Shown here in pieces: positions 10,210 to 19,143 of a stretch of DNA of 64,000 nt. This DNA is from Bacteroidota bacterium (GTDB lineage: Bacteria > Bacteroidota > Bacteroidia > Chitinophagales > Chitinophagaceae). The position numbers were made by a program, and so were the translations under genes. The stretch covers positions 124,001-188,000 of the forward strand of contig CANGUG010000001.1 in assembly GCA_947457075.1 (NCBI GenBank), written 5' to 3'. How positions within the stretch are numbered: the first letter of the stretch is position 1; each line of letters opens with the position of its first letter. The notes under the pieces were generated by a model, which worked only from the letters and a program-made list of their open reading frames with translations, was not told where the DNA came from and made no database searches.

Positions 10210-10240
10210 CAAAAATAGGGTTTTATCCGCTATAAGCCAA
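10210..10240 (-). promoter_or_regulatory. Bacteroidota-type promoter
   Basis: On the minus strand, TTG (10240-10238) is followed after exactly 20 bases by TATTTTTG (10217-10210). This matches the Bacteroidota consensus TTG-N19/20-TAnnTTTG. Transcription would start a few bases into the structured leader. The -33 element abuts the upstream terminator. Confidence 0.65.
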
Positions 10241-10269
10241 AAAAAGGCCAGTTTACAACTGGCCTTTTT
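10241..10269. terminator. Rho-independent terminator of the AAA+/VWA operon
   Basis: AAAAAGGCCAGTT and AACTGGCCTTTTT form a perfect stem with a three-base loop, just past the stop codon of the AAA+ ATPase gene on the minus strand. Confidence 0.85.
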
Positions 10270-10296
10270 GATATAACTTAATTGATAATCAATGAT

Positions 10297-11853
10297 TTAT
10301 CCATAATCATTGAAATCCTCCTCCTCAAAATTCATAGTGCCTAGGTTCATCATACTTCCCATTAAGTCCTTGAATTCAATTTTCCCATCAATCATCTTTT
10401 TACTAATCAAAGAATAAGCCGATAAGCCATGTAATACAAACTCCATTAATAAAGCAGTTTGTTTTTCATTGGCTTGCGGAAAATGCTTTTTAACGATACC
10501 AAACAATCCATCTACCTTATATAATGCTATTATTTTATCGGCGTCTTTCATGTCCAATAATAAATCCAAATAATTTCCATCATCAAACCATTTTGTAATT
10601 AACGCATAGGGGTTTTCAGGTTGCGCAGTGGGGGCATTTTGAGCAGCCGATTTTTTGACTACTTTCTTCTTTTTAATGTCATCTGGATTTGGAAAGTAAG
10701 AAACAAATAAAGTGCGAATGGACTTATTTAACAAATTCAATGCTACTTCATAAGGACCCTCTTGCTCTCCTTCATAAACCAATTCAATTTTTCCAGTGAT
10801 GGCTGGAATAATTCCAGACAAATCACTGATCCAAATTTGGGTATGTTTTTCATTGTGAATAATGGCTCTTCGTTCTGCGCTACTCACTGCAGCCTCATAG
10901 GCAGCAATGGTTAGACGTGCACTCACTCCACTTTTTTTGTCAACAAACTCATTGGTCCTCGCTTCAAAAGAAACCTGTTCAATTAATCTTTTCACCAAAT
11001 CACTCACTTCTACTTTATCTTGTTGAGTAGGTAATATATTGGCTTCCTGTTCGGTGATCGCTAATGAAGTTTCAATGCTCTTTGGATAGTGCGTTAAAAT
11101 TTGACTTTCGATTCTGTCTTTTAAAGGGGTAACAATACTTCCTCGATTGGTGTAATCTTCAGGGTTGGCAGTAAATACAAATAAAATATCTAGTGGCATA
11201 CGTAACTTAAAACCGCGAATTTGAATATCCCCTTCTTGTAAAATATTAAATAGAGATACTTGAATTCTTGCTTGTAAATCGGGCAATTCATTAATTACAA
11301 AAATGCCACGATTGCTTCTTGGAATAATGCCATAGTGAATTACTTTTTCGTCAGCAAAACTCAATTTTAAATTAGCCGCTTTAATGGGGTCAATGTCTCC
11401 AATTAAATCAGACACACTCACATCCGGAGTCGCTAGCTTTTCGCCATAACGCGCGCTTTTATGTACCCAGTGAATAGGCGTTTTATCACCATGTTCCGCA
11501 ATTAAGTCCACTGCAAACCTGCTGAGCGGTTGTAATGGATCATCATTTACTTCGCTACCGGCTACTATTGGAATGTATTCGTCCAATAGATCTACCATTT
11601 GACGGGCCATTCTTGTTTTTGCCTGGCCACGTAAACCCAAAAACAAAATATTATGACGACTTAATAATGCACGTTCAACATCGGGAATTACCGTATCCTC
11701 ATAACCCAAAATACCTTCAAAGGCATTTTCTTTGTTTTGAATACTGGCAATTAAATTATCCCTTACTTCGTCTTTAATGGACTTTGGTTGGTAGCCCGAT
11801 TTTTTTAAATCTCCCAGGGTTAGGATTTTTTGTATATCTATTTTCTTACTCAT
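10297..11853 (-). CDS. MoxR / Mg-chelatase-like AAA+ ATPase
   Basis: The protein has 518 residues. The Walker A loop is GLRGQAKT (73-80). A Walker B-like strand, FVINEL, has Asn-Glu in place of the usual Asp-Glu. A sensor 1 region, FVFTANPEDYTNRG, and LKDRIESQI follow. This is the ChlI/MoxR branch of helix-2-insert AAA+ ATPases. The C-terminal 100 residues are helical. Such ATPases work with a VWA-domain partner as chaperones or metal-insertion machines, and a VWA protein gene lies only 2 bp upstream in the same operon. No chlorophyll or cobalamin genes are nearby, so a chaperone-like role is more likely than metal chelation. The family call is firm; the target is unknown. Confidence 0.88.
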   Translation of the reverse strand: MSKKIDIQKILTLGDLKKSGYQPKSIKDEVRDNLIASIQNKENAFEGILGYEDTVIPDVERALLSRHNILFLGLRGQAKTRMARQMVDLLDEYIPIVAGSEVNDDPLQPLSRFAVDLIAEHGDKTPIHWVHKSARYGEKLATPDVSVSDLIGDIDPIKAANLKLSFADEKVIHYGIIPRSNRGIFVINELPDLQARIQVSLFNILQEGDIQIRGFKLRMPLDILFVFTANPEDYTNRGSIVTPLKDRIESQILTHYPKSIETSLAITEQEANILPTQQDKVEVSDLVKRLIEQVSFEARTNEFVDKKSGVSARLTIAAYEAAVSSAERRAIIHNEKHTQIWISDLSGIIPAITGKIELVYEGEQEGPYEVALNLLNKSIRTLFVSYFPNPDDIKKKKVVKKSAAQNAPTAQPENPYALITKWFDDGNYLDLLLDMKDADKIIALYKVDGLFGIVKKHFPQANEKQTALLMEFVLHGLSAYSLISKKMIDGKIEFKDLMGSMMNLGTMNFEEEDFNDYG

Positions 11854-11855
11854 AA

Positions 11856-12953
11856 TTAATAAACTGTTTTTCGTTTGCCACTTTCAAAATCATTAAAAAT
11901 AAAACTTCCTAAATTATCCAATGAAGCAAAATAAGCTTTGCCATTATTCATCTCGGTAAATTCTTCTACAAATTTTTGTAAATAAGGATCAGAGGCAATC
12001 ATAAAAGTTGTAATGGGAATTTTTAATTTCTTGCACTGCCCCGCCAAATTAATACATCGATTCACCACTTTGCGATCTAACCCAAAACTGTTTTTATAAT
12101 ATTTACCGCCAATTTTTAAACAGGTAGGCTTCCCATCGGTAATCATAAATATTTGTTTGTTGGCAGTTTTACGCTTACGCAAAATATCCATGGCTAACTC
12201 AAGCCCAGCCACCGTATTGGTATGATAGGGACCCACTTGTAAGTAAGGTAGGTCTTTAATTTCTACCTGCCATGCATCATTACCAAACACCACAATGTCA
12301 ATCGTATCTTTAGGATATTTTTTAGTAATAAGCTCACACAAGGCCATCGCTACTTTTTTGGCAGGCGTAATTCTATCCTCACCATATAAAATCATCGAGT
12401 GCGAAATATCAATCATCAACACAGTAGAAGTTTGTGTTTTGAAATCGGCTTCTCTAATGACTAAGTCATCCTCCTGCATGGAAAATGCATCTGCACCTCT
12501 ATTTATTTGTGCATTTTTTATACTCTCTGTAAAATCAATCTGTTCCATTAAATCACCAAACTGAAAGGAACGGGTATCTGAATTAATGTCGCCCGTTGGC
12601 CCTGCTTTGGTAGTACTATGATTTCCCTGTTTTGCTTTTTTTAACTTGCCGAAAATTTCTTCTAAACTTTTTTGGCGAATGGTTTGCTCGGTTTTAGCCG
12701 TAATGGCAAATTTTCCATCCTGTGGATTTTCTTTTAAGTACCCATTTTTTTTGAGGTCCTCTATAAAATCACCCACGCCGTAATTGTCATCCGTAAATTT
12801 ATGGGTACGGTCTAATTGATTCATCCAATCTAAGGCTTCACTTGCATCTCCGCTGGTATAATTGAGTAATTGCGTGAATATATCCAGCATTTGCTCAAAT
12901 TTTGTTTTGGCATTTTCACCGGGAATAAAATTTAGAAAACGATGGCCTATCAT
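11856..12953 (-). CDS. VWA domain protein, partner of the adjacent AAA+ ATPase
   Basis: About 365 residues. The C-terminal half is a von Willebrand A domain with an intact metal-ion-dependent adhesion site: DISHS (182-186), a downstream Thr in HTNTVAG, and ITDGKPT. The N-terminal half is helical and charged. In MoxR/VWA pairs the VWA protein recruits or recognises the client. The gene is first in a two-gene operon, with 2 bp to the ATPase. An upstream in-frame ATG at 12983 would add ten residues (MACILLTCIT). I prefer the ATG at 12953 because MIGHRFLNFIPGE looks like a normal cytoplasmic start, though the longer form cannot be excluded. Confidence 0.85.
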   Translation of the reverse strand: MIGHRFLNFIPGENAKTKFEQMLDIFTQLLNYTSGDASEALDWMNQLDRTHKFTDDNYGVGDFIEDLKKNGYLKENPQDGKFAITAKTEQTIRQKSLEEIFGKLKKAKQGNHSTTKAGPTGDINSDTRSFQFGDLMEQIDFTESIKNAQINRGADAFSMQEDDLVIREADFKTQTSTVLMIDISHSMILYGEDRITPAKKVAMALCELITKKYPKDTIDIVVFGNDAWQVEIKDLPYLQVGPYHTNTVAGLELAMDILRKRKTANKQIFMITDGKPTCLKIGGKYYKNSFGLDRKVVNRCINLAGQCKKLKIPITTFMIASDPYLQKFVEEFTEMNNGKAYFASLDNLGSFIFNDFESGKRKTVY

Positions 12954-13107
12954 AGTTATGCAAGTTAACAAAATACAAGCCACAAGGTTTAAAAATATAA
13001 GGAACCAGGAAGCTTATTCCTTAAATAATAAACACTTAGAAAAGAGAAAATGAAAAATGGGCAAATTCCATGACATTGCCTATCTTTCATTATACAAAAC
13101 ATTCTAT

Positions 13108-13536
13108 ATGCAAGAACAAAATTTCAAAAACCATGCACAAATGGTACCCGGATTTCATTATGTAACTTTTGGCTTACTATTTGCTTTACTCGGAGGTTCC
13201 ATCAATTATTTAATAAAATCTACGCCTGAAAATAAATACTTGGCATCCCTTGTTGTGTTAATTGCTGTTATTTTTGTTTTGATTGCTTGGTATGCCCGTG
13301 TTTTTGCACTTAAAGCACAGGACCGTGCTATTAAGGCGGAAGAATCACTTCGTTATTATATCATGACTGGCAAGGCCTTACCTACTGAATTAACAATAAG
13401 TCAAATTATTGCACTTCGCTTTGCAAGCGATGCAGAATATTTGGCCTTATTGGATAGAGCGATAAAAGAAAATTTATCCAACAAAGAAATTAAACTGGCA
13501 ATACAAAATTGGAAAGCCGACTACTATAGGGTATAA
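13108..13536 (+). CDS. DUF6526 family membrane protein
   Basis: About 142 residues. It begins with the family-typical MQEQNFKNHAQMVPGFHYVT. Two membrane helices follow at about 19-41 and 50-70, and the C-terminal half is a helical soluble domain. DUF6526 proteins are widespread in Bacteroidota and Bacillota and have no known function. An ATG at 13057 in the same frame would add 17 residues with no homology signal, so I chose 13108. The gene is a single plus-strand gene between two minus-strand operons, followed by a bidirectional terminator. Confidence 0.75.
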   Translation: MQEQNFKNHAQMVPGFHYVTFGLLFALLGGSINYLIKSTPENKYLASLVVLIAVIFVLIAWYARVFALKAQDRAIKAEESLRYYIMTGKALPTELTISQIIALRFASDAEYLALLDRAIKENLSNKEIKLAIQNWKADYYRV

Positions 13537-13580
13537 TATGATTTAAGAAATTGTAATTACACAATAGGTAAAAACATTGA

Positions 13581-13611
13581 AAAGCCCTGCAAACAATTGT
13601 GGGGCTTTTAC
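13581..13611. terminator. Bidirectional terminator
   Basis: AAAGCCC-t-GCA pairs with TGT-g-GGGCTTT, with A and T tracts on the two sides. It lies between the convergent DUF6526 and DUF1501 genes. Confidence 0.7.
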
Positions 13612-15179
13612 ATTTTAATAATTGGTTTAACGTAAATTTTATCTTCGTTTTGTAAACGTAAATAATATACCCCTGTAGGCAAACCACTGCCATATAAATT
13701 ATAACTATTCATCCCTGCATAGTTATACGTGGCTTCTACTAACAATCTCATAATGGTACCGGATCCATCTAATAGCTGTAATAAAGTATGACCACCCTTG
13801 GTTTTAAATTCAATTTTTGTAACGCTAGTAAACGGATTGGGGTAATTATAAATAAGTGCTTCCTTTGCAAAAGTGGAATCCTTATCATTGCTTCCACAAA
13901 CACTTGCATTAATTAAAGGAAGTGTAGGATATTGTTTTGTCAAAATTTCTGTTTGGGCAGTAGCAGAAACACAGAACCAATTTTGTAAAATGCTATTGTA
14001 CACTGTTCTAAAATCATATTGATACGGCACATTGTCATTGACGTTTACAGTAGCTGGTATGTTTGGATTATTTCCAAAAACGCCCCCTCTCACATTTTTC
14101 CCAAATAAAAACAAGGGTGCTGCGGAACCATGGTCGGTACCACCGCTATCATTGGATTTAATGCGGCGACCAAACTCAGAATAAGTCATCCCTATCACTC
14201 GGTCTTCAATTTCCAAACCGCTCATATCTGATTGAAAAGCCGCAATTGAATCAGAGAGTACTTTTAATAAATTAGCATGTACTCCAGTGGTTGTATCAGA
14301 TGCTACGGCTTGACCCGAATGGGTATCAAAACCACCATAGTTCACCATATACACTTTAGTGCGTAATCCGCCTTTAATTAACCTAGCTACAATTTTTAAT
14401 TGAGACGCTAAATAATTATTTGGATAAGTAACCTGTTGTTTTACGCTATCTGAAGCCGCTTTAATTCTGGCCGTATATTGATTGGTTAATTTTGCTACGC
14501 TCCGTAAAAAACTTAATTCATATCCTGAATTGGTATTCGGAACGGTGGCATCTGTTCCATCAATTAAATTATAAAAGGAGCTAGGATCTGAAATACTCAA
14601 TGCCATATTTACCGTAGGGCCTTGACAGGTTAAGGTAGTTAAGGAACCAATTTGAATGGCCAATGGATCGGGTTTTTCCGCAGTAGGGTAATTGTCGGGA
14701 TAACCTGGATTTTCGTTATTTAATAAACGACCTGCCCAACCCGTGTTCAAATATTCATCACTATCCGATCCGGACATCCAAATATCAGTGGACCTAAAAT
14801 GAGAAAAATTCGGTTTTGGATAGCCCACCGACTGCACAATATTTAATTTACCATCGTTAAATAAATTTTGTAAGCCAGTCATGTTAGGATGCAACCCTGT
14901 TGCATCATTGCCTGTTAACTTAAGGATTTTATTTTCAGGTATAGCAATATTGGTTCTTGCTTTGTAATAATTACTGTATTCACTTATTGGTATGACTGTA
15001 TTTAATCCATCATTACCTCCGCTAAGTTGAATAATCACTAAAACTTTGTCGTTAGCAGAAGTGGCTAATGTAGCACTATCCAATAAAGGATGATCCTGTA
15101 AAACATGAATAGGCGTACCTCCAATTAGCGTAGGAGTCATTAAGGCCAAACTATTTCTTATAAAATTTCTTCTTTTCAT
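13608..15179 (-). CDS. DUF1501 protein with type IX secretion sorting domain
   Basis: The protein has 523 residues. The N-terminus, MKRRNFIRNSLALMTPTLIGG, has an RRxF motif and resembles a Tat signal. The body is a DUF1501 domain, related to the alkaline phosphatase/sulfatase fold: VIIQLSGGNDGLNTVIP, HSHFRS-like and YSEFGRR motifs, and GTDHGSAAPLFLFG. The last 75 residues (YNYPNPFTSVTKIEF to the VKPIIKM end) form a type A T9SS C-terminal domain that sends the protein across the outer membrane. The DUF1800 gene ends 1 bp before this start, the usual arrangement of this pair. The role in cells is unknown. Confidence 0.88.
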   Translation of the reverse strand: MKRRNFIRNSLALMTPTLIGGTPIHVLQDHPLLDSATLATSANDKVLVIIQLSGGNDGLNTVIPISEYSNYYKARTNIAIPENKILKLTGNDATGLHPNMTGLQNLFNDGKLNIVQSVGYPKPNFSHFRSTDIWMSGSDSDEYLNTGWAGRLLNNENPGYPDNYPTAEKPDPLAIQIGSLTTLTCQGPTVNMALSISDPSSFYNLIDGTDATVPNTNSGYELSFLRSVAKLTNQYTARIKAASDSVKQQVTYPNNYLASQLKIVARLIKGGLRTKVYMVNYGGFDTHSGQAVASDTTTGVHANLLKVLSDSIAAFQSDMSGLEIEDRVIGMTYSEFGRRIKSNDSGGTDHGSAAPLFLFGKNVRGGVFGNNPNIPATVNVNDNVPYQYDFRTVYNSILQNWFCVSATAQTEILTKQYPTLPLINASVCGSNDKDSTFAKEALIYNYPNPFTSVTKIEFKTKGGHTLLQLLDGSGTIMRLLVEATYNYAGMNSYNLYGSGLPTGVYYLRLQNEDKIYVKPIIKM

Positions 15180-15180
15180 T

Positions 15181-16785
15181 TTATTGTAGTTGATAGTCTG
15201 GTAAATTCATGATGTATTTCAATAACGACTTTAATCTGGTATTCACAATATTAAAGTTGATGGTAGTGGGTACAGTAAGGTAGGCATTCCATGCATTGGT
15301 CCAATAATAATCACTTGCCTGACCCGATAATAATATTTGTGATTTTAAAGTAGTTTTTAATGTTGGTGAAATTTCAGTAGAAACTAAAAAAGAAAATAAA
15401 TCATTTATTAAAATGTTGGGATCCGCGGGATTGGTTGAAATTGTTTTTACAAAATTGATGGTATTCACCATTATTTTTTTTCCGTTTTTAGTGTACCCCG
15501 TTTCTAACATTAAATCGGTAAATTTATTACGCTTAGGTAAGGTATCGGCATTGATCCAAAGTTCATTGTAGTCGGGAGACTGATAATAAGCCGGCCACCC
15601 TGCTACATTTGGCGGATCCACTGGGTTTTGACCCATACTAACCAATTGATTCAACATGTTATTATAAAGGGAGTAGGCATCTACTGTATTGGTGATGGCA
15701 TCTGGAAAAGCAATTTCATATTGTCTTAAAAAACCAGTTACCTGATCCACTGGGCTTTTAATTTGACAACCTATATACAACGTGTCGTAAAAATGTTCGC
15801 TTTGTAATAATAATTTTAATATCGGTTTTATTTCAAAATTATTCGCAATGAATGCATTGGCTAGCGGCGTAATAATTTTATTTTCTACATTATTATCTAT
15901 ATAGTAATAAACAAAATAGCGATAAAGCTTTCGACAAATATTTGTAGCTAATTCCGTTTTTAAAAAAAGCATATTCAACAACTCATCGGTCTCGTTGGCA
16001 CCATTAGCACCCGTTTTACCTGTGATGGTCGTATTATTGTAAAATGCAGAAAATGTTTTATTGGCTGTATCGTGTCTTGCTGGATCGAAGATTGCATTAA
16101 AATTGGCATCAAGTCTCCATCCAGTTAAAGCCCTAGCAGCAGTTTTAACATCGTCCTCGGTATATTTTGTACCACCTTCTTTTCCTACTGTATAGAGTTC
16201 TTGTAATTCACGCGCAAAGTTTTCATCAGGAGCAGTTTTAGTATTTAAGTAGCCATTTAAATTCCTAAGCATCCCAGGATCGGTAGTGACTGTGCGCAGC
16301 ATTTGTTTATAATTTCCAACACAATTAATCCTTAGAATTTGATGATGTTTGTAAATTAAGGTTGGATAAGCAATGGCTTCGGTTTCAGTACCAAAATGGT
16401 TGCTCCAAAAAACAGTTAGCTTTTCTCTAATATTTCTTTCCTGTCCCACCCAATTACTGATAAGCCATCTTTTATAACTAAGAATTCTATGAAAATTAAG
16501 GGTCCCATCTACTGTATTGTCATTTACCCAGGTACTACCTAGGGGTACATTTGGGTCTATCACATTCGTGGTAGTATAATCGTTTAAGGGAGGAGAAGGC
16601 TGAGTGGTCGGTACATTTAAAAGCTCGTCCACCGCTTGTACCACTGTTTTAGTACTAAAATAATTAATGTCGGCCATCTTTGCCCCAAACAAGGTTCGGT
16701 TCAACAAGTGCTTGACTTGTTGAGCTTGCCATGGGCCTTGATAGGTATTCAAGCCCAAGGGGCTGGATTGAGGTGTTTGCGGCAT
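15181..16785 (-). CDS. DUF1800 family protein
   Basis: The protein has 534 residues and is all helical. Family signatures include VKHLLNRTLFGA near the N-terminus, KLTVFWSNHFGTE, NLNGYLNTKTAPDENFARELQELYTVG and DVKTAARALTGWRLD, with NVAGWPAY near the C-terminal third. DUF1800 and DUF1501 genes are paired across many phyla. Function is not established; a structural or surface-assembly role for the exported DUF1501 partner is often assumed. No clear signal peptide is seen, so its location is uncertain. It is the promoter-proximal gene of the pair. Confidence 0.87.
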   Translation of the reverse strand: MPQTPQSSPLGLNTYQGPWQAQQVKHLLNRTLFGAKMADINYFSTKTVVQAVDELLNVPTTQPSPPLNDYTTTNVIDPNVPLGSTWVNDNTVDGTLNFHRILSYKRWLISNWVGQERNIREKLTVFWSNHFGTETEAIAYPTLIYKHHQILRINCVGNYKQMLRTVTTDPGMLRNLNGYLNTKTAPDENFARELQELYTVGKEGGTKYTEDDVKTAARALTGWRLDANFNAIFDPARHDTANKTFSAFYNNTTITGKTGANGANETDELLNMLFLKTELATNICRKLYRYFVYYYIDNNVENKIITPLANAFIANNFEIKPILKLLLQSEHFYDTLYIGCQIKSPVDQVTGFLRQYEIAFPDAITNTVDAYSLYNNMLNQLVSMGQNPVDPPNVAGWPAYYQSPDYNELWINADTLPKRNKFTDLMLETGYTKNGKKIMVNTINFVKTISTNPADPNILINDLFSFLVSTEISPTLKTTLKSQILLSGQASDYYWTNAWNAYLTVPTTINFNIVNTRLKSLLKYIMNLPDYQLQ

Positions 16786-16897
16786 TAAACTTAGAATTGA
16801 TACTAAATTTAGTAAAAAATCAATTCAGAATTCAATAAATAGGCCGTTTTAACAATATTTAGGGAGTATCTGCCACAAATTTAAAAAAGTAAATAGG

Positions 16898-18073
16898 TTA
16901 CTTTTTAATGAATACCATTTGATTTTGATTTTTACTATTCCAATGATATCCCAAAGAAAATTTCAATTCGCCTTTATAGTATTTTTCATTTTTGTATGCA
17001 CGATCCAAATTAGGTTGGTACAAACTATCTGTGAAATCTTTAATGGGTTTTTCATATTTTCCAAATAATTCATAATTCCATTTTTCTGCACTAAACCTTG
17101 AAAATGGTATGCCTGTATCATCTTGCACTAAATATTTATTTTTAGAAAGCACTAGATTTTGAATTACACCAAATTGATTGTAATAATGCATTAAATAAGA
17201 AGCTGATTTTACAAAACCATTGGAAGCATTAGAAACATAATTTTTCATAAATCGCAATGATTTTGAATTGGCAGTTAAACCCTGGTTGGACAAATCCGTA
17301 CAGAAATAATTTAATACCTGGAATTTTTGATTGGTTTTATCAAATAATTTTATCTCAACGCTTAGCCTCGTTTTTGAAAGACTATCATAGTTGACGTATT
17401 TTTTATTTGCACTATCGTCTAAAATAAAATACTTAACCGATAAAACATCATGATTCGTTTTTGCTGCAGACCACAATAGAATGGGTAAAACACCACTGAT
17501 TTTTGTTTTTTTACCAAAGTCTGCTTCCATGTTTTTTGTAATAAAATAACTTCTCATGTAAATATCTCTCATCACTGTATCAAAGTCCCTTAGGTATTCA
17601 AAAAAATCGTTTTTATTTAATGTATTGATATCAATTACACTTCCTGCTTTTTCGATAGCGGACATGAAATATTCATTCGCATTCGGGTATAAGTAATAAA
17701 CGTGAATGAAGTCGGCCCCCGAAAAAGGATAAAACACAAAGCTAGTATCTGCTGTTTTGTTTCTAGCCATATTGTCCTTGTTCCAGCTTGTAATTAAACT
17801 TAGTCTGTTTTCAATAACCTGATTAAGTTTATTACGTTGTTCAGTGGAGAAACTAATTAATGAAGATGCGTCTATATCGTTAAACGGGATAGTATCAATT
17901 GCTGCAACTCTTTGTGCGTAGTTGTTATAAAAGGTGTCAACTACATATTGAATTTTGGGCTTTGCTTGAACCTCTACTACTGTCTTTTTTTCCTTGTTTT
18001 CTTTACAAGAAATTGCCAAAAGAAGGATTGAACTTAATACAATATGCTGAATTAATTTACCACTTGTTTTCAT
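16898..18073 (-). CDS. Lipoprotein of unknown family, paralogue of the permease-fused lipoprotein
   Basis: The protein has 391 residues. A lipoprotein signal peptide ends in LLAISC (Cys23). No known domain is recognised. It clearly resembles the C-terminal 384 residues of the protein at 22560-25013. Shared blocks in the same order are FYPFSG, ASYLMH, QDDTG(I/V)P, a QPxLxxxY stretch and FSLGY near the C-terminus. The two copies flank peptidoglycan-active genes. It is probably an envelope lipoprotein, anchored in the inner or outer membrane, with a conserved FYPFSG(A/P)D motif. The M23 peptidase gene lies 9 bp upstream, so the two are likely co-transcribed. Confidence 0.7.
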   Translation of the reverse strand: MKTSGKLIQHIVLSSILLLAISCKENKEKKTVVEVQAKPKIQYVVDTFYNNYAQRVAAIDTIPFNDIDASSLISFSTEQRNKLNQVIENRLSLITSWNKDNMARNKTADTSFVFYPFSGADFIHVYYLYPNANEYFMSAIEKAGSVIDINTLNKNDFFEYLRDFDTVMRDIYMRSYFITKNMEADFGKKTKISGVLPILLWSAAKTNHDVLSVKYFILDDSANKKYVNYDSLSKTRLSVEIKLFDKTNQKFQVLNYFCTDLSNQGLTANSKSLRFMKNYVSNASNGFVKSASYLMHYYNQFGVIQNLVLSKNKYLVQDDTGIPFSRFSAEKWNYELFGKYEKPIKDFTDSLYQPNLDRAYKNEKYYKGELKFSLGYHWNSKNQNQMVFIKK

Positions 18074-18082
18074 TGTTTATTG

Positions 18083-19135
18083 CTATTTCTTTTTTGATTT
18101 TTTATTGCTGCCTGCTTTTTTGCTACTCGCTTTTTTGCTGCTCGAGGACTTGCTTGATTTTTTATTGGTACTGGATTTTTTACTACCAGACTTGGTTGAT
18201 TTTTTTCCCGCTTTTTTTACATTCTTTTTACTTCCTTTTTTTCCATATTTAGATTTAGAACCTGCTTTTGAGCCCTTGCTATACTTTTTACTCGAAGTAG
18301 CTCCCGAAGGATATCTTTCTGAGGACAAACTATTTTTATCAATAACAAGTTTATCTGAAATTAACTTCCCGTTTTTAAAGTCAAAATATGTTTCTGGGTC
18401 AATGGGAAAGTCCTTATACCTGGTTTCAAAATGCAAATGTGGTCCGCTAGAGTTTCCAGTGGTGCCACCTAAACCAACTGTTTCACCTCCTTGTACATAT
18501 TGATTTACAGATACCATAATTTTACTAAGGTGTGCATATACGGTTTCTAAGCCATTGGTGTGTCTCACCACTACGCAATTGCCAAAACCGCCCGAATTAA
18601 ATTGCGCATACCTTACAACGCCATCAAAAGCGGCAACTACAGAGTCGCCGGTGCGCAAAAACAAATCAAGGCCTTTATGCATTCTGCCCCATCTCATTCC
18701 ATATTTAAAATTTAAATTTCCATACCAAGTAAGTTGAAAGCGCTCCCCTTTTTTAAGTAATGGAATTTCAATGGTTTCTGGCAAATCACTATAACTGTTT
18801 TTCTCATAAACAAAAACAGCGGCACTAGACCAGCTATCGGTAAATACCTCATTCTCTGCCAATAATTTTCTAGCCACATTCGCTGCGCTGTCTTCTGAAA
18901 GAGGCGGAGTAGTCAACCAATTTTTCTTTGAAGTAGTATTAATGCTAAAATAAGTTGGTTCTTTTGTTAACGGCTTTTTGTTACTAGTGCTTGTATCATT
19001 GGTGATTAAATCAATAACCGTATCCGCAGTTTGAAAGTGATTGTAAAAAGCATTAGCTGAAAACTTATTTGACAAAATGAAAATGCCTATTAATACAAGT
19101 ATGCCAATTTTTTTACAATTTGTTTTTAATCCCAT
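18083..19135 (-). CDS. M23 family murein endopeptidase with Lys/Ser-rich tail
   Basis: The protein has 350 residues. An N-terminal signal or anchor segment (about 9-28) is followed by a linker. The M23 (LytM) domain is at about 140-250, with all zinc and catalytic positions: HKGLD (His153, Asp157), AHLSK (His202) and HLHFE (His233, His235). It should cut peptide cross-links in peptidoglycan. From about residue 278 the protein is an 70-residue tail of Lys, Ser and Gly with almost nothing else. Such a basic tail may bind peptidoglycan, polyanionic glycans or DNA. Neighbours are L,D-transpeptidase-like and lipoprotein genes. Domain call firm; tail function inferred. Confidence 0.92.
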   Translation of the reverse strand: MGLKTNCKKIGILVLIGIFILSNKFSANAFYNHFQTADTVIDLITNDTSTSNKKPLTKEPTYFSINTTSKKNWLTTPPLSEDSAANVARKLLAENEVFTDSWSSAAVFVYEKNSYSDLPETIEIPLLKKGERFQLTWYGNLNFKYGMRWGRMHKGLDLFLRTGDSVVAAFDGVVRYAQFNSGGFGNCVVVRHTNGLETVYAHLSKIMVSVNQYVQGGETVGLGGTTGNSSGPHLHFETRYKDFPIDPETYFDFKNGKLISDKLVIDKNSLSSERYPSGATSSKKYSKGSKAGSKSKYGKKGSKKNVKKAGKKSTKSGSKKSSTNKKSSKSSSSKKASSKKAGSNKKSKKK

Positions 19136-19143
19136 TTAATATT

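Noticed and set aside
10128..10239. Possible diverged 5S rRNA in front of the 208-residue protein
   Set aside because: Length is similar and short words such as AGGTC and GTTTAACTC are reminiscent, but the conserved loop sequences are not there in order, and a full end-to-end helix cannot be formed. No rRNA operon is adjacent.
18105..18503. Open frame of 132 codons on the plus strand, rich in Leu and Phe
   Set aside because: It is the complement of the Lys/Ser-rich M23 tail, where runs of Lys codons read as Phe/Leu; there is no conserved motif and the minus-strand gene is clear.
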